NCBI RefSeq assembly: GCF_900141765.1
Contig: NZ_FSRK01000001.1
Location: 434,001-498,000 of the forward strand
Source: Epilithonimonas zeae
Lineage (GTDB): Bacteria > Bacteroidota > Bacteroidia > Flavobacteriales > Weeksellaceae
Direction: 5' to 3'
Length of the DNA: 64,000 bases
The notes under the pieces are model-generated. The model had not been told where the DNA came from, did not search any database, and worked only from the letters and a program-made list of their open reading frames with translations. Below are positions 33,746 to 41,079 of the stretch, one piece after another; the stretch's first letter is position 1, and each line of letters begins with the position of its first letter. Both the position numbers and the translations under genes were made by a program.

Positions 33746-34024
33746 CTAATTACATCCTGAACAGTAGCTTCTGTCCACATATTCTTTGCTGTTTCCTGCC
33801 CAATAATAACAACCACCTTTTGGTCCGACTTCTAGCGGATAACCGTTGTATGTACAGCCATTTTTCTTTGAGTACGATTTTGATGATTTTTTCTTTTTAG
33901 AAGATTTTTTCTTCTTCTGTCTTTTAGCAAAAAATTCTGTATTTGAAGAATTTTTTGCTGAAGCGTCGTAAGTTGTTGGGATTAATAATCCTAATGTCAA
34001 TAAAATAAAAAGTAGTTTTTTCAT
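33746..34024 (-). CDS. Small basic GGCYY/Cys-rich exported protein (paralog 2)
   Basis: A 92-residue protein with a signal peptide (about 1-23, 'YDASA'), then a strongly basic Lys/Ser block (residues about 34-54) and the same C-terminal module as its neighbour: 'CTYNGYPLEVGPKGGCYY' and 'KEYVDRSYCSGCN'. The basic block could bind nucleic acid, lipopolysaccharide or a cell-wall polymer. It starts 6 bp after the nuclease stop. No function is known. Confidence 0.65.
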   Translation of the reverse strand: MKKLLFILLTLGLLIPTTYDASAKNSSNTEFFAKRQKKKKSSKKKKSSKSYSKKNGCTYNGYPLEVGPKGGCYYWAGNSKEYVDRSYCSGCN

Positions 34025-34030
34025 AGTCGT

Positions 34031-35101
34031 TTAATTATAATTTTCAATGGTTTGATGAAGTTCATTTCTGTGATTATAAATCTCGTCAAGTGAATCAAGA
34101 TTCATTTTCTCTCCAGAATCTTTCCCGTTATGGAATAACTCAATTAATTTTCTATTAGCTCCGAAATGAAATCTGCAAATTGGCTTTCTATTATTGTCAT
34201 CCAGCAGAATCCCGAAATAAGATTGTGTGTCTCTGTAAGCAATTCTTTCAGCAGAGATTTTCTCACGTAAAATGGCTTTTACAATTTGAAAAGCTTCTAA
34301 TTCCTCATCTGTAGTTATAACTTTTGAAGTCTCATTATTCTGATCAATGTTTGTCATAGAAACAGTTGTTTTTTCTGTCTCGATATTATCATTAATAACC
34401 AAAGCAGATTTTAAACGGGAACTGATAGATTCTGAAATTGATAGGCTTAAAGCTCTTTTGGTATATTCCTTAAATATAACCATTCTATTCGCTGTTAGTG
34501 GTCTTTCGAAGAATCGATTAACCAATAACTTTACTATTTCGTCAGAAGGGTTTTCAATTTCTTTTTCGAATTCTTTTCTGATGGCTTTGATATATTTCAG
34601 AGCTTCTGCAGAGTCCAAAATCGATTCAAGGTTGTAACCTGACTTTGTAAAACTCTCAAGAACTTTGATGGAACTGTCTTTCAAATCATCAAGATTGATT
34701 GTGAAAAATGGTTTCTCATCCATAATATTTGGCTTCTCCAGATCTGTATAGAAATTATAAGTAATTCCGTTGGTCAAAACTCCAAATCGGGCTTTGGAAA
34801 CGTGATAATAACGATGAAGCTGAGAGTTGTGCGCATCCGCATTTTCTTTCCAACTTTTACACTCTATAATCAGAATGGGTTCGTTATCCTTTTTGATGAC
34901 AAAATCCACTTTCTCGCCTTTTTTGGTTCCAATATCAGCAATGAACTCTGGAATCACTTCCGTTGGATTGAAAATATCGTAACCAAGAATCTGAATAAAA
35001 GGCATTACGAAAGCCGTTTTCGTAGCTTCCTCAGTTTGTATCTGATCTTTGAGACCATTTACTCTTTGATGCAGTTGTTCTAGTTTTAATTTGAGTTCCA
35101 T
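34031..35101 (-). CDS. Stand-alone HsdR-N-type PD-(D/E)XK nuclease
   Basis: A 356-residue cytosolic protein. The N-terminal domain (about 20-150) is the type I restriction HsdR N-terminal nuclease: 'FVMPFIQILGYDIFNPTEVI', D66 in 'KVDFVI', E80 and K82 in 'IIECKSW', and Q94 in 'NSQLHRYY' as the QxxxY-like element. No helicase or motor domain and no HsdM/HsdS gene are nearby, so it is not a classical type I system. A middle helical region and a C-terminal domain (about 275-350, 'RDTQSYFGILLDDNNRKPIC') follow. Orphan proteins of this shape are common and their activity is unproven. It is second in the accessory operon. Confidence 0.75.
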   Translation of the reverse strand: MELKLKLEQLHQRVNGLKDQIQTEEATKTAFVMPFIQILGYDIFNPTEVIPEFIADIGTKKGEKVDFVIKKDNEPILIIECKSWKENADAHNSQLHRYYHVSKARFGVLTNGITYNFYTDLEKPNIMDEKPFFTINLDDLKDSSIKVLESFTKSGYNLESILDSAEALKYIKAIRKEFEKEIENPSDEIVKLLVNRFFERPLTANRMVIFKEYTKRALSLSISESISSRLKSALVINDNIETEKTTVSMTNIDQNNETSKVITTDEELEAFQIVKAILREKISAERIAYRDTQSYFGILLDDNNRKPICRFHFGANRKLIELFHNGKDSGEKMNLDSLDEIYNHRNELHQTIENYN

Positions 35102-35124
35102 AGTTATTAGTTTTAAAATTTTAG

Positions 35125-35289
35125 TTATCCGTTATAACCATTTCTTCTTGCATTTGCTATACAATCTGATTTGTTAACATAACCTTGAGTAGAAGCTCCT
35201 ACAATTTGTCCATTAGAAGCAGTTCTTCTCCATCTCCATTCATCTCTTGAATCTTGATAGAATTCCCATTTGTCATTTTGTCCTGTCAT
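35125..35289 (-). CDS. DUF1508 (YegP-like) mini-protein
   Basis: A 54-codon gene with ATG at 35289-35287 and TAA at 35127-35125. The product reads as one DUF1508 unit: 'KWEFYQDSRDEWRWRRTASN' then 'GQIVGASTQGYVNKSDCIAN', matching the YegP pattern of W/F.-.Y.D..G.WRWR..A.NG.I...S..GY..K..C. Family members usually have two units; this one has a single unit. The function is unknown. It is the first gene of the accessory operon, 23 bp before the nuclease. Confidence 0.8.
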   Translation of the reverse strand: MTGQNDKWEFYQDSRDEWRWRRTASNGQIVGASTQGYVNKSDCIANARRNGYNG

Positions 35290-35317
35290 TTGAAAATTTT
35301 TTATTTGTTTAACAATT

Positions 35318-35325
35318 CAAAAGTA
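35318..35325 (-). promoter_or_regulatory. -7 element for the accessory operon
   Basis: CAAAAGTA on the plus strand is TActTTTG on the minus strand, 28 bp before the DUF1508 start. There is no TTG at -33; instead a palindrome lies just upstream, as expected for an activator-dependent promoter. Confidence 0.5.
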
Positions 35326-35343
35326 CCTCAGTCAAATATTCTT

Positions 35344-35365
35344 TTTTTACGGATTTCCGTAAAAA
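35344..35365. promoter_or_regulatory. Perfect palindrome, candidate response-regulator site
   Basis: Core TACGGA-TT-TCCGTA, extended by four A/T pairs on each side (10-bp arms, 2-bp centre). Its edge lies 18 bp upstream of the minus-strand -7 element at 35325-35318. That puts it at the position used by LuxR-type activators, and such a regulator is encoded immediately upstream. It could also be part of a terminator. Confidence 0.5.
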
Positions 35366-35398
35366 CAAAAAAACTTTCAATATGATTTTGAAAGTTTT
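35364..35398 (-). terminator. Terminator of the two-component operon
   Basis: AAAACTTTCAA (35370-35380) pairs with TTGAAAGTTTT (35388-35398), 25 bp after the response-regulator stop; T-rich on the minus strand. Confidence 0.75.
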
Positions 35399-35423
35399 AA
35401 TAAAAAGTAGTTATGTAAACGAA

Positions 35424-36089
35424 TTAGATAATTCCGAAGTCTTTGCAAAAAGCTATGAGCTGTTCATTGCTATTGATGTCTAAAGATTCTTTAATTTCCT
35501 TCAATCTTTTTTCCACTGCACTCATACTAGCAGGTTTGATGTTATTTTCTTTCAGATAATCGGGTATATTTTTAAGAAGAATCCCGTTGGCTAATAGAGA
35601 AACGAGTAAAGTGTCATATTCAGAAAACTCGAAAGAATTTCGTTCAGAACTATTTGTTTTCAAATCATAAGAAATGTATTTTTCATTGTTGAAAACTGCT
35701 CTTATTGCTTTTTTCAAATCTTTTACATCTTCACGCCCTTTTTTTACATAACCGTTGATGTGTTGTTCTGTAAAAAGTTTCTCAATAATAACTTCCTTCT
35801 TTTCAACAGAGAAAACAATCACTTTCAAATTTGGTTGAAGTTCTCTTGCGGCAAAAATAAGCTGTTGACCATTTTTAAGATTTTGCTCTCTATGATCCTC
35901 ATCAAAAGAAAGGTCTGTAATTAAAAGCTCGAAGGGATTTTTTTCAAGCAAATTCATTTTGATTCTGCTAAGTGCGTCATCACAATAATTGACATATTTA
36001 GGATTGGTAATTTTGAGGTCTTCTAATGCTTTTTGAACAGAGATATTGGAACTTTCGTAATCTTCGGCGATAAGAATTTTTGTAAACAT
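35424..36089 (-). CDS. LuxR/NarL-type response regulator
   Basis: A 221-residue two-component output protein. The receiver domain (1 to about 125) has 'ILIAED', phosphoacceptor D59 in 'LLITDLSF', 'FSVE' and 'YVKKG'. The C-terminal part (about 150-221) is helical and fits a LuxR-like HTH ('MSAVEKRLKEIKESLDINSN', then 'EQLIAFCKDFGII'), somewhat diverged. It is 12 bp after the histidine kinase and would be phosphorylated by it. The palindrome at 35344-35365 downstream is a candidate target (inference). Confidence 0.85.
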   Translation of the reverse strand: MFTKILIAEDYESSNISVQKALEDLKITNPKYVNYCDDALSRIKMNLLEKNPFELLITDLSFDEDHREQNLKNGQQLIFAARELQPNLKVIVFSVEKKEVIIEKLFTEQHINGYVKKGREDVKDLKKAIRAVFNNEKYISYDLKTNSSERNSFEFSEYDTLLVSLLANGILLKNIPDYLKENNIKPASMSAVEKRLKEIKESLDINSNEQLIAFCKDFGII

Positions 36090-36101
36090 ATGTGTATTAT
36101 T

Positions 36102-37760
36102 TTAGACTGGAAATGAAATGTTGATTTTCAATAGATTATTGGTTTCTGTGTCAAAAATAATTGTTCCGTTGATAGCATTAATACGGTTTTCCATATTTTG
36201 CAATCCATTTTTTGGAGAAAGGTTTTTAATTCCTATTCCGTTGTCTGTATATGAGATATTTATTCTCGAATTGTCTTTGGAAAATTTAATGGAAACGATA
36301 TTTGCTTGGCTGTGTTTTTTCATATTCGTCATCAATTCCTGAAGAACCAGGTAAACTTCTGTTTTATTCTGAAAACTGACACCTTCCCAGAGTTTTTCAT
36401 TATTTCCGATGGGAATAAATTTCACAGCGTTTGAAGAATAAGAATTCAGCATATTATAAAGCTGTTCAGAGAAACTTTGATTTTCATTGATATCTTTATT
36501 TTCATAAGAAATATCCCTGGAAGTTTCGTATGCATTTTCCAAACCGAATAAGAGAGCATCTTTGTCAATCACTTCTTTATTCTCAACTTGTGACATCAAT
36601 TGATAAATTCTGTTGGCAACTTTATCGTGGACTTTTTTGGAAATTTTAAGCTCAGTGTTTTTTACTTCTAAGAGTTTTTCTTGCTGAAGTCTTTTTTGTC
36701 TCTTTCTTAGATAAATATAAAAACCAATTAAAATAAAAAAAGCTACTATTAAAGCAATGTTTCGAACTGTTATTTTATTTTGTCTTTCCGTGCTTTCGGC
36801 TTTAGCTTTTAGAAAATCTGCTTTATTTTTTTCAGTTTCATATCGGATTAACGCAAACTGATTTTTTGCTTTATTTCTGGCCGTTTGGAGACTATCATTT
36901 AATTTTTGATAAACTTGAAAATAATTTTTTGAATTTTGAGAATTTTCTAGAGTAATTAATTTTTGTAAAGCTTCAATTTGATCATCCGGACTGTTGATTT
37001 TCTTTGAGATTTCATACATTTTCCTAGAATAAAATAATGCGGAGTCTTGATTATTTTTAATGTAATAATCTGCAATGTGAGCATAGCTTGAGTTTAACCC
37101 CCACCGATCTTTTTCTTTTAATCTAATATTTAAAGCTTTTTGAAATTCTGGAATTGGATTGTATTTTGGATTCTGAAGCCATTTTGTAAAGGCAAGATTT
37201 GTAAGTGTCCGAGCGTGTTCAGTATTGTCTTTTCGCGTTATTTTTAAGATACTTTCATATATTTCTATAGCTTTATCGTATTTTTCTAACTCCCTGTATG
37301 TGTTTGCTTTATTATTAAGTGAAATATATTTACTGATAGAGTCTTGAACTAAAGCTAAAGCATTGTCATAAAATAGAAGAGCCTTATTAAAGTTTTTTAA
37401 ATTATAATTTGATAATCCCAAACTGTTATAGTTGGCTATTATATACTGTTTATGAGAAGTGTCTTTTTCTTTAAAAAATAGGTTAGCTTGTAAGCTGGTC
37501 TCTTGACTACCAAAATTATCCCCAATTTTTTCTTGTAATATTGCCATATTTGTAAGACACTTACCAGCACTAAAGCTATCATTTTGTCGAATAAAGATAT
37601 CTTTAGCTATGGTAAAATTTATAAAAGCATTATAATATTCATTGTTGGCTAAAGATTCAAAAGCTTTATCATAATATATATTTGTACTCTTTTGATTCGT
37701 TTGTTTTTTTGAACACGAACAAAGAATAATGAATAAGAATAAAGTAAAATATTTTATCAA
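36102..37760 (-). CDS. TPR sensor histidine kinase (NarX/DesK-type transmitter)
   Basis: A 552-residue sensor. A signal/lipobox-like start ('LFIILCSC') is followed by periplasmic TPR repeats (about 28-290) and one TM (333-350). A coiled linker leads to the dimerisation helix with H378 ('ISKKVHDKVANRIYQLMSQV') and an HATPase domain to the end ('QELMTNMKKHSQAN', 'DNGIGI', 'NGLQNMENRI'). The start must be TTG at 37760, because a stop codon immediately precedes it in frame and the next Met is past the signal. TPR kinases of this kind in Bacteroidota sense envelope or peptide signals; the ligand here is unknown. Confidence 0.88.
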   Translation of the reverse strand: MIKYFTLFLFIILCSCSKKQTNQKSTNIYYDKAFESLANNEYYNAFINFTIAKDIFIRQNDSFSAGKCLTNMAILQEKIGDNFGSQETSLQANLFFKEKDTSHKQYIIANYNSLGLSNYNLKNFNKALLFYDNALALVQDSISKYISLNNKANTYRELEKYDKAIEIYESILKITRKDNTEHARTLTNLAFTKWLQNPKYNPIPEFQKALNIRLKEKDRWGLNSSYAHIADYYIKNNQDSALFYSRKMYEISKKINSPDDQIEALQKLITLENSQNSKNYFQVYQKLNDSLQTARNKAKNQFALIRYETEKNKADFLKAKAESTERQNKITVRNIALIVAFFILIGFYIYLRKRQKRLQQEKLLEVKNTELKISKKVHDKVANRIYQLMSQVENKEVIDKDALLFGLENAYETSRDISYENKDINENQSFSEQLYNMLNSYSSNAVKFIPIGNNEKLWEGVSFQNKTEVYLVLQELMTNMKKHSQANIVSIKFSKDNSRINISYTDNGIGIKNLSPKNGLQNMENRINAINGTIIFDTETNNLLKINISFPV

Positions 37761-37779
37761 TTAGTTTTTCTTCGAATTT

Positions 37780-37809
37780 AAAAAAAATAGGCGAAAGATT
37801 TCTTTCGCC
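37780..37809 (-). terminator. Terminator of the small secreted peptide gene
   Basis: GGCGAAAGA (37790-37798) pairs perfectly with TCTTTCGCC (37801-37809), followed on the minus strand by T-rich sequence. It isolates the peptide gene from the kinase gene. Confidence 0.8.
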
Positions 37810-37817
37810 CAGATTAA

Positions 37818-37976
37818 TTATTTTTTGATTGGAATATGACCGTTATCTCCACCAGTATCATCCGGATTTGGTTGTGCTACTGTAGCTGTTGTACCTCCGT
37901 CATTGCCACAGTTTGATGTATTAGAATCTGAAGGATTTGAAATTAATCCCAATAATATTAAAAGTAAGTTTAACAT
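37818..37976 (-). CDS. 52-residue predicted secreted peptide, unknown
   Basis: ATG at 37976-37974, TAA at 37820-37818. The product has a hydrophobic N-terminal segment ('MLNLLLILLGLIS'), then a polar Asn/Asp/Gly/Thr tail containing one Cys and ending 'PDDTGGDNGHIPIKK'. The frame is followed 8 bp later by its own strong terminator, which favours a real gene. No family is recognised. It lies directly upstream of the TPR kinase gene, so a link to that sensor is possible but unproven. Confidence 0.5.
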   Translation of the reverse strand: MLNLLLILLGLISNPSDSNTSNCGNDGGTTATVAQPNPDDTGGDNGHIPIKK

Positions 37977-38290
37977 TGTTTTAAAAATTTAAAAATTTGC
38001 ATTCGTGTTCTTCCTCGCAAAGCAGATCACGAGTAGGTTTACACAGTTTGAAAAAAGAAGCGCTTCTTAAATTTTTGGGAAGTGACCTTCAAAAACGGAA
38101 GAGAAATTTCTGCTTCCCAAGTCAGAGATTGTCCTCCGTCTTATCAGGTTGTTTTTTGAGATCAGTTTTGTAACTTTGTTTTTGTAAGGTTTTGTTTATC
38201 ACTGATTTCTGATTACAAATTTCAATCAAATAGGGGCTTTTTTCCTAGACAGGAACTGGACACGAGTTGGACAGTATTTGTATCATTTTT
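37977..38290. other. 314-bp divergent intergenic region
   Basis: No further gene is seen. It contains the 14-bp perfect palindrome AAGAAGCGCTTCTT (38055-38068), an 8-bp inverted repeat TTGGGAAG/CTTCCCAA about 30 bp apart (38075-38082, 38113-38120), and the plus-strand promoter at 38149-38178. The 113-bp leader after that promoter is unusually long for this window. Confidence 0.45.
38149..38178 (+). promoter_or_regulatory. Promoter for the single-pass membrane protein gene
   Basis: TTG at 38149-38151, 19-bp spacer, TAacTTTG at 38171-38178: full consensus. Confidence 0.6.
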
Positions 38291-39178
38291 ATGGAAAACC
38301 GTAATTTTTCAGACAGGGATTTGTCTAATTTGGACACGGAATTAATTCTTCAATTAAAATATATGTATGAAAAGAAGAAAACTTTAGTTAAAACAGCTTT
38401 TGAGCAAGCCGAAAAAGAGTTAAAAAAAGAAAATGTCAGCAAAAATTATCTTGCCGGATATCTTAGTACTCATTTTGAAGGTTTATTCGGATCTGCAAAA
38501 ACAGATAAGATGTTTGAAAGGTATTATACTGATTTAGTACAAAAAAATAAGAATCGTTATATTGATGAAATTACTTTGGATCAATTGAGTAAATATTTAG
38601 GATATAAGGATTATGAGGATTTTTGTAAGAATTTTATTTTTACAAAAAAGATTAATGATTCTACAACATTGAAATTCAGTATTGATGATGAAGAACAATC
38701 TTTGAAAGGTACTAACTTTAGTTTTACACTTTTCAATAGCCCAGTTTTTAACCTCCAAGAATTCCTTACCAAACAAAGTAATCTAGGAATCATTGGGGCA
38801 ATTCTTTGTGGCGGTTTGTTTGTTGGAAATAAAATGTATAAAGCAGATGAAAAGAAACCAGAAATAGAAACTAATCGAAATAGGTTAGGATTGTTAGTTG
38901 CAACGAAGCAGTGTATGTATTGGAACGGAAAAGAATATGTTCCGGAAGATTGTAATCAGACTAAAAATAATTTAATTGCAATTGATCCTAAAAAAGTGGC
39001 TAATTTCAAAAAGATAACTCAGCCTGATACAATTAGTTCTATTAAAAATATTTGGTATTCTAAGTATCAGAACGAAGTAGAATTTTTTACAGATAATGGA
39101 ATCAACCCGGAAAACGGAAGTGATCTGCGACCACTTACACCTTATATTTTGGAGAAATATACAGTTAGGGAAGAGTAG
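38291..39178 (+). CDS. Single-pass membrane protein with helical N-terminal domain, unknown
   Basis: A 295-residue protein from the ATG at 38291 (an in-frame TTG at 38267 is less likely). The N-terminal cytosolic part (about 1-125) is helical and ends with 'YIDEITLDQLSKYLGYKDYE', similar in feel to helix-turn-helix text in Bacteroidota regulators. One TM (about 167-185, 'LGIIGAILCGGLFVGNKMY') leads to a C-terminal domain of about 110 residues with 'CMYWNGKEYVPEDCNQ', a possible disulfide loop outside the cytosol. It might be a membrane-tethered sensor/regulator; I cannot name a family. Confidence 0.6.
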   Translation: MENRNFSDRDLSNLDTELILQLKYMYEKKKTLVKTAFEQAEKELKKENVSKNYLAGYLSTHFEGLFGSAKTDKMFERYYTDLVQKNKNRYIDEITLDQLSKYLGYKDYEDFCKNFIFTKKINDSTTLKFSIDDEEQSLKGTNFSFTLFNSPVFNLQEFLTKQSNLGIIGAILCGGLFVGNKMYKADEKKPEIETNRNRLGLLVATKQCMYWNGKEYVPEDCNQTKNNLIAIDPKKVANFKKITQPDTISSIKNIWYSKYQNEVEFFTDNGINPENGSDLRPLTPYILEKYTVREE

Positions 39179-39185
39179 AAACAAA

Positions 39186-39213
39186 AAAACTCCGCCCAAA
39201 AGCAGAGTTTCAA
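39186..39213. terminator. Shared terminator between convergent genes
   Basis: AAACTC-c-GC pairs with GC-a-GAGTTT around a short loop, with A-rich and T-rich flanks, between the membrane-protein gene and argS. Confidence 0.65.
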
Positions 39214-39233
39214 TTTATTTTTAAGATGAAATT

Positions 39234-40997
39234 TTACATTCTATTCACTACATTGATTCCTAACATCGATAATGATTTTTTAATCGTTTTTCCAGCCAGT
39301 TCAGACAACTGAAGACGAAACTGTTTGGCTTGCTCATCATCCTGATTCAGGATTGGATTATTTTGATAGAACGAGTTGTACGTTTTTACCAATTCATAAA
39401 CATAATTCGCAACCAGAGCCGGACTTAGAGATTCCGCTGCTTTGCTTACAACATCTTTGGATTCGGACAAAAGCATAATCAAATCCTTTTCGTTTTCATT
39501 CGGAAGGTAAGTTCCCCAATTCTCATTTCCGGAAAACTCAGCCTTAGCCAAAAGCGACTGAATTCTCGCATAAGTATATTGAATAAAAGGTCCGGTATTT
39601 CCATTGAAGTCGATACTTTCCGCAGGATTGAAAAGCATTTTTTTCTTAGGATCAACTTTTAGGATAAAATATTTCAAAGCACCCAATCCAACCGTTTCGT
39701 AAGATTTCTCTTTGTCTTCGTCACTCAAACTCTCCAACTTGCCCAATTCCTGAGATTTCTCCTTCGCAGTTTGATACATTTCCTGAACCAAATCATCAGC
39801 ATCAACCACCGTTCCTTCCCGGGACTTCATTTTTCCTTCAGGCAATTCTACCATTCCGTAAGACAAATGATAAAGCTGGTCAGCCCATTCGTAACCCAAT
39901 TTTTTTAGGATTTTGAAAAGAACCTGAAAGTGATAATCTTGCTCATTTCCTACTGTATAAATCAGTTTTTGAAGGTCATTCTTTTTGAAACGCTCCACAG
40001 CAGTTCCCAAATCCTGAGTCATATAAACCGAAGTTCCGTCAGAACGCAGCAACAATTTTTGGTCAAGTCCTTCGTCTGTCAGGTCGCACCAAACAGAACC
40101 GTCATCTTTTTTGTAAAGAATCCCGTCTTCCAAACCTTTCTGAATCAAATCTTTTCCAAGAATATAAGTATTGCTCTCGTACTGAACCTGGTCAAAATTA
40201 ACACCCAATCTGGAGTAAGTTTGGTTAAATCCTGCATAAACCCATTCGTTCATCATTTTCCAAAGTTGTCGAACCTCTGGGTCATTTTGCTCCCATTTCA
40301 AAAGCATTTCCTGAGCTTCTATGATAGATGGCGCTTGCTTTTTCGCAGTTTCTTCATCTATTCCGTCAGCAACCATTACCTTGATTTCGGATTTATACAA
40401 TTTATCGAATTCCACATAGTAGTTTCCGACCAATTTATCGCCTTTCAAACCTGTAGATTCCGGCGTTTCTCCGTTTCCGAATTTCTCCCAAGCCAACATA
40501 GATTTACATATATGGATTCCACGATCATTGATGATTTGAGATTTGATAACATTATAACCGTCCGCTTTCAGGATTTCGGCAACAGAAAAACCGAGAAGGT
40601 TATTTCTGATATGTCCCAAATGGAGTGGTTTATTTGTATTTGGTGAAGAATATTCCACCATTACCGTTTGATTTTTCGGTGTTACTTGATCGAAATCATT
40701 TCTGATTTCGGATAATTGCTCGGCGAACAATTGGTCTTTGATTTTGAGGTTAAGAAAACCTTTTACCACATTGAAGCTTTCAACAAAATCTATTTGATTT
40801 TTCACTTCTTCGCCCAATTCGTTTCCGATAACATCCGGACTTTTTTTCGCCTGTTTTACCAAAGAAAAAATGACGATTGTGAAATCTCCCTCAAACTCCG
40901 TTTTGTTTTTCTGAACTTCCAGCACTACGCCTTCGATTCCATAGAGTTGAGCAATGATTTCGGTTATTTTTGACTGTATATTTTGTTTAATATTCAT
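39234..40997 (-). CDS. argS: Arginyl-tRNA synthetase
   Basis: Class I aminoacyl-tRNA synthetase of 587 residues charging tRNA-Arg. The N-terminal Add-1 domain recognises the D-loop; the HIGH motif is 'HLGH' (126-129) inside 'SSPNTNKPLHLGHIRNN'. The KMSKS counterpart is 'GKMKSREGTVV', where the canonical sequence is altered as often in ArgRS. The C-terminal 'DALR'-type anticodon-binding domain ends 'SLLGINVVNRM'-like. A minus-strand TAaaTTTG lies at 41022-41015, 18 bp before the start. Confidence 0.96.
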   Translation of the reverse strand: MNIKQNIQSKITEIIAQLYGIEGVVLEVQKNKTEFEGDFTIVIFSLVKQAKKSPDVIGNELGEEVKNQIDFVESFNVVKGFLNLKIKDQLFAEQLSEIRNDFDQVTPKNQTVMVEYSSPNTNKPLHLGHIRNNLLGFSVAEILKADGYNVIKSQIINDRGIHICKSMLAWEKFGNGETPESTGLKGDKLVGNYYVEFDKLYKSEIKVMVADGIDEETAKKQAPSIIEAQEMLLKWEQNDPEVRQLWKMMNEWVYAGFNQTYSRLGVNFDQVQYESNTYILGKDLIQKGLEDGILYKKDDGSVWCDLTDEGLDQKLLLRSDGTSVYMTQDLGTAVERFKKNDLQKLIYTVGNEQDYHFQVLFKILKKLGYEWADQLYHLSYGMVELPEGKMKSREGTVVDADDLVQEMYQTAKEKSQELGKLESLSDEDKEKSYETVGLGALKYFILKVDPKKKMLFNPAESIDFNGNTGPFIQYTYARIQSLLAKAEFSGNENWGTYLPNENEKDLIMLLSESKDVVSKAAESLSPALVANYVYELVKTYNSFYQNNPILNQDDEQAKQFRLQLSELAGKTIKKSLSMLGINVVNRM

Positions 40998-41014
40998 TTC
41001 GGAATTTTGTGTTG

Positions 41015-41022
41015 CAAATTTA
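41015..41022 (-). promoter_or_regulatory. argS -7 element
   Basis: CAAATTTA on the plus strand gives TAaaTTTG on the minus strand, 18 bp upstream of the argS start. Confidence 0.45.
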
Positions 41023-41079
41023 AAAATTTAAAATAGGTTTAGGTAATAATATTATTACAATGACACTTTCAGAGAGGAT

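Noticed and set aside
34031-35101. Classical type I restriction-modification locus
   Set aside because: Only the HsdR N-terminal nuclease is present; the motor domain, HsdM and HsdS are absent.
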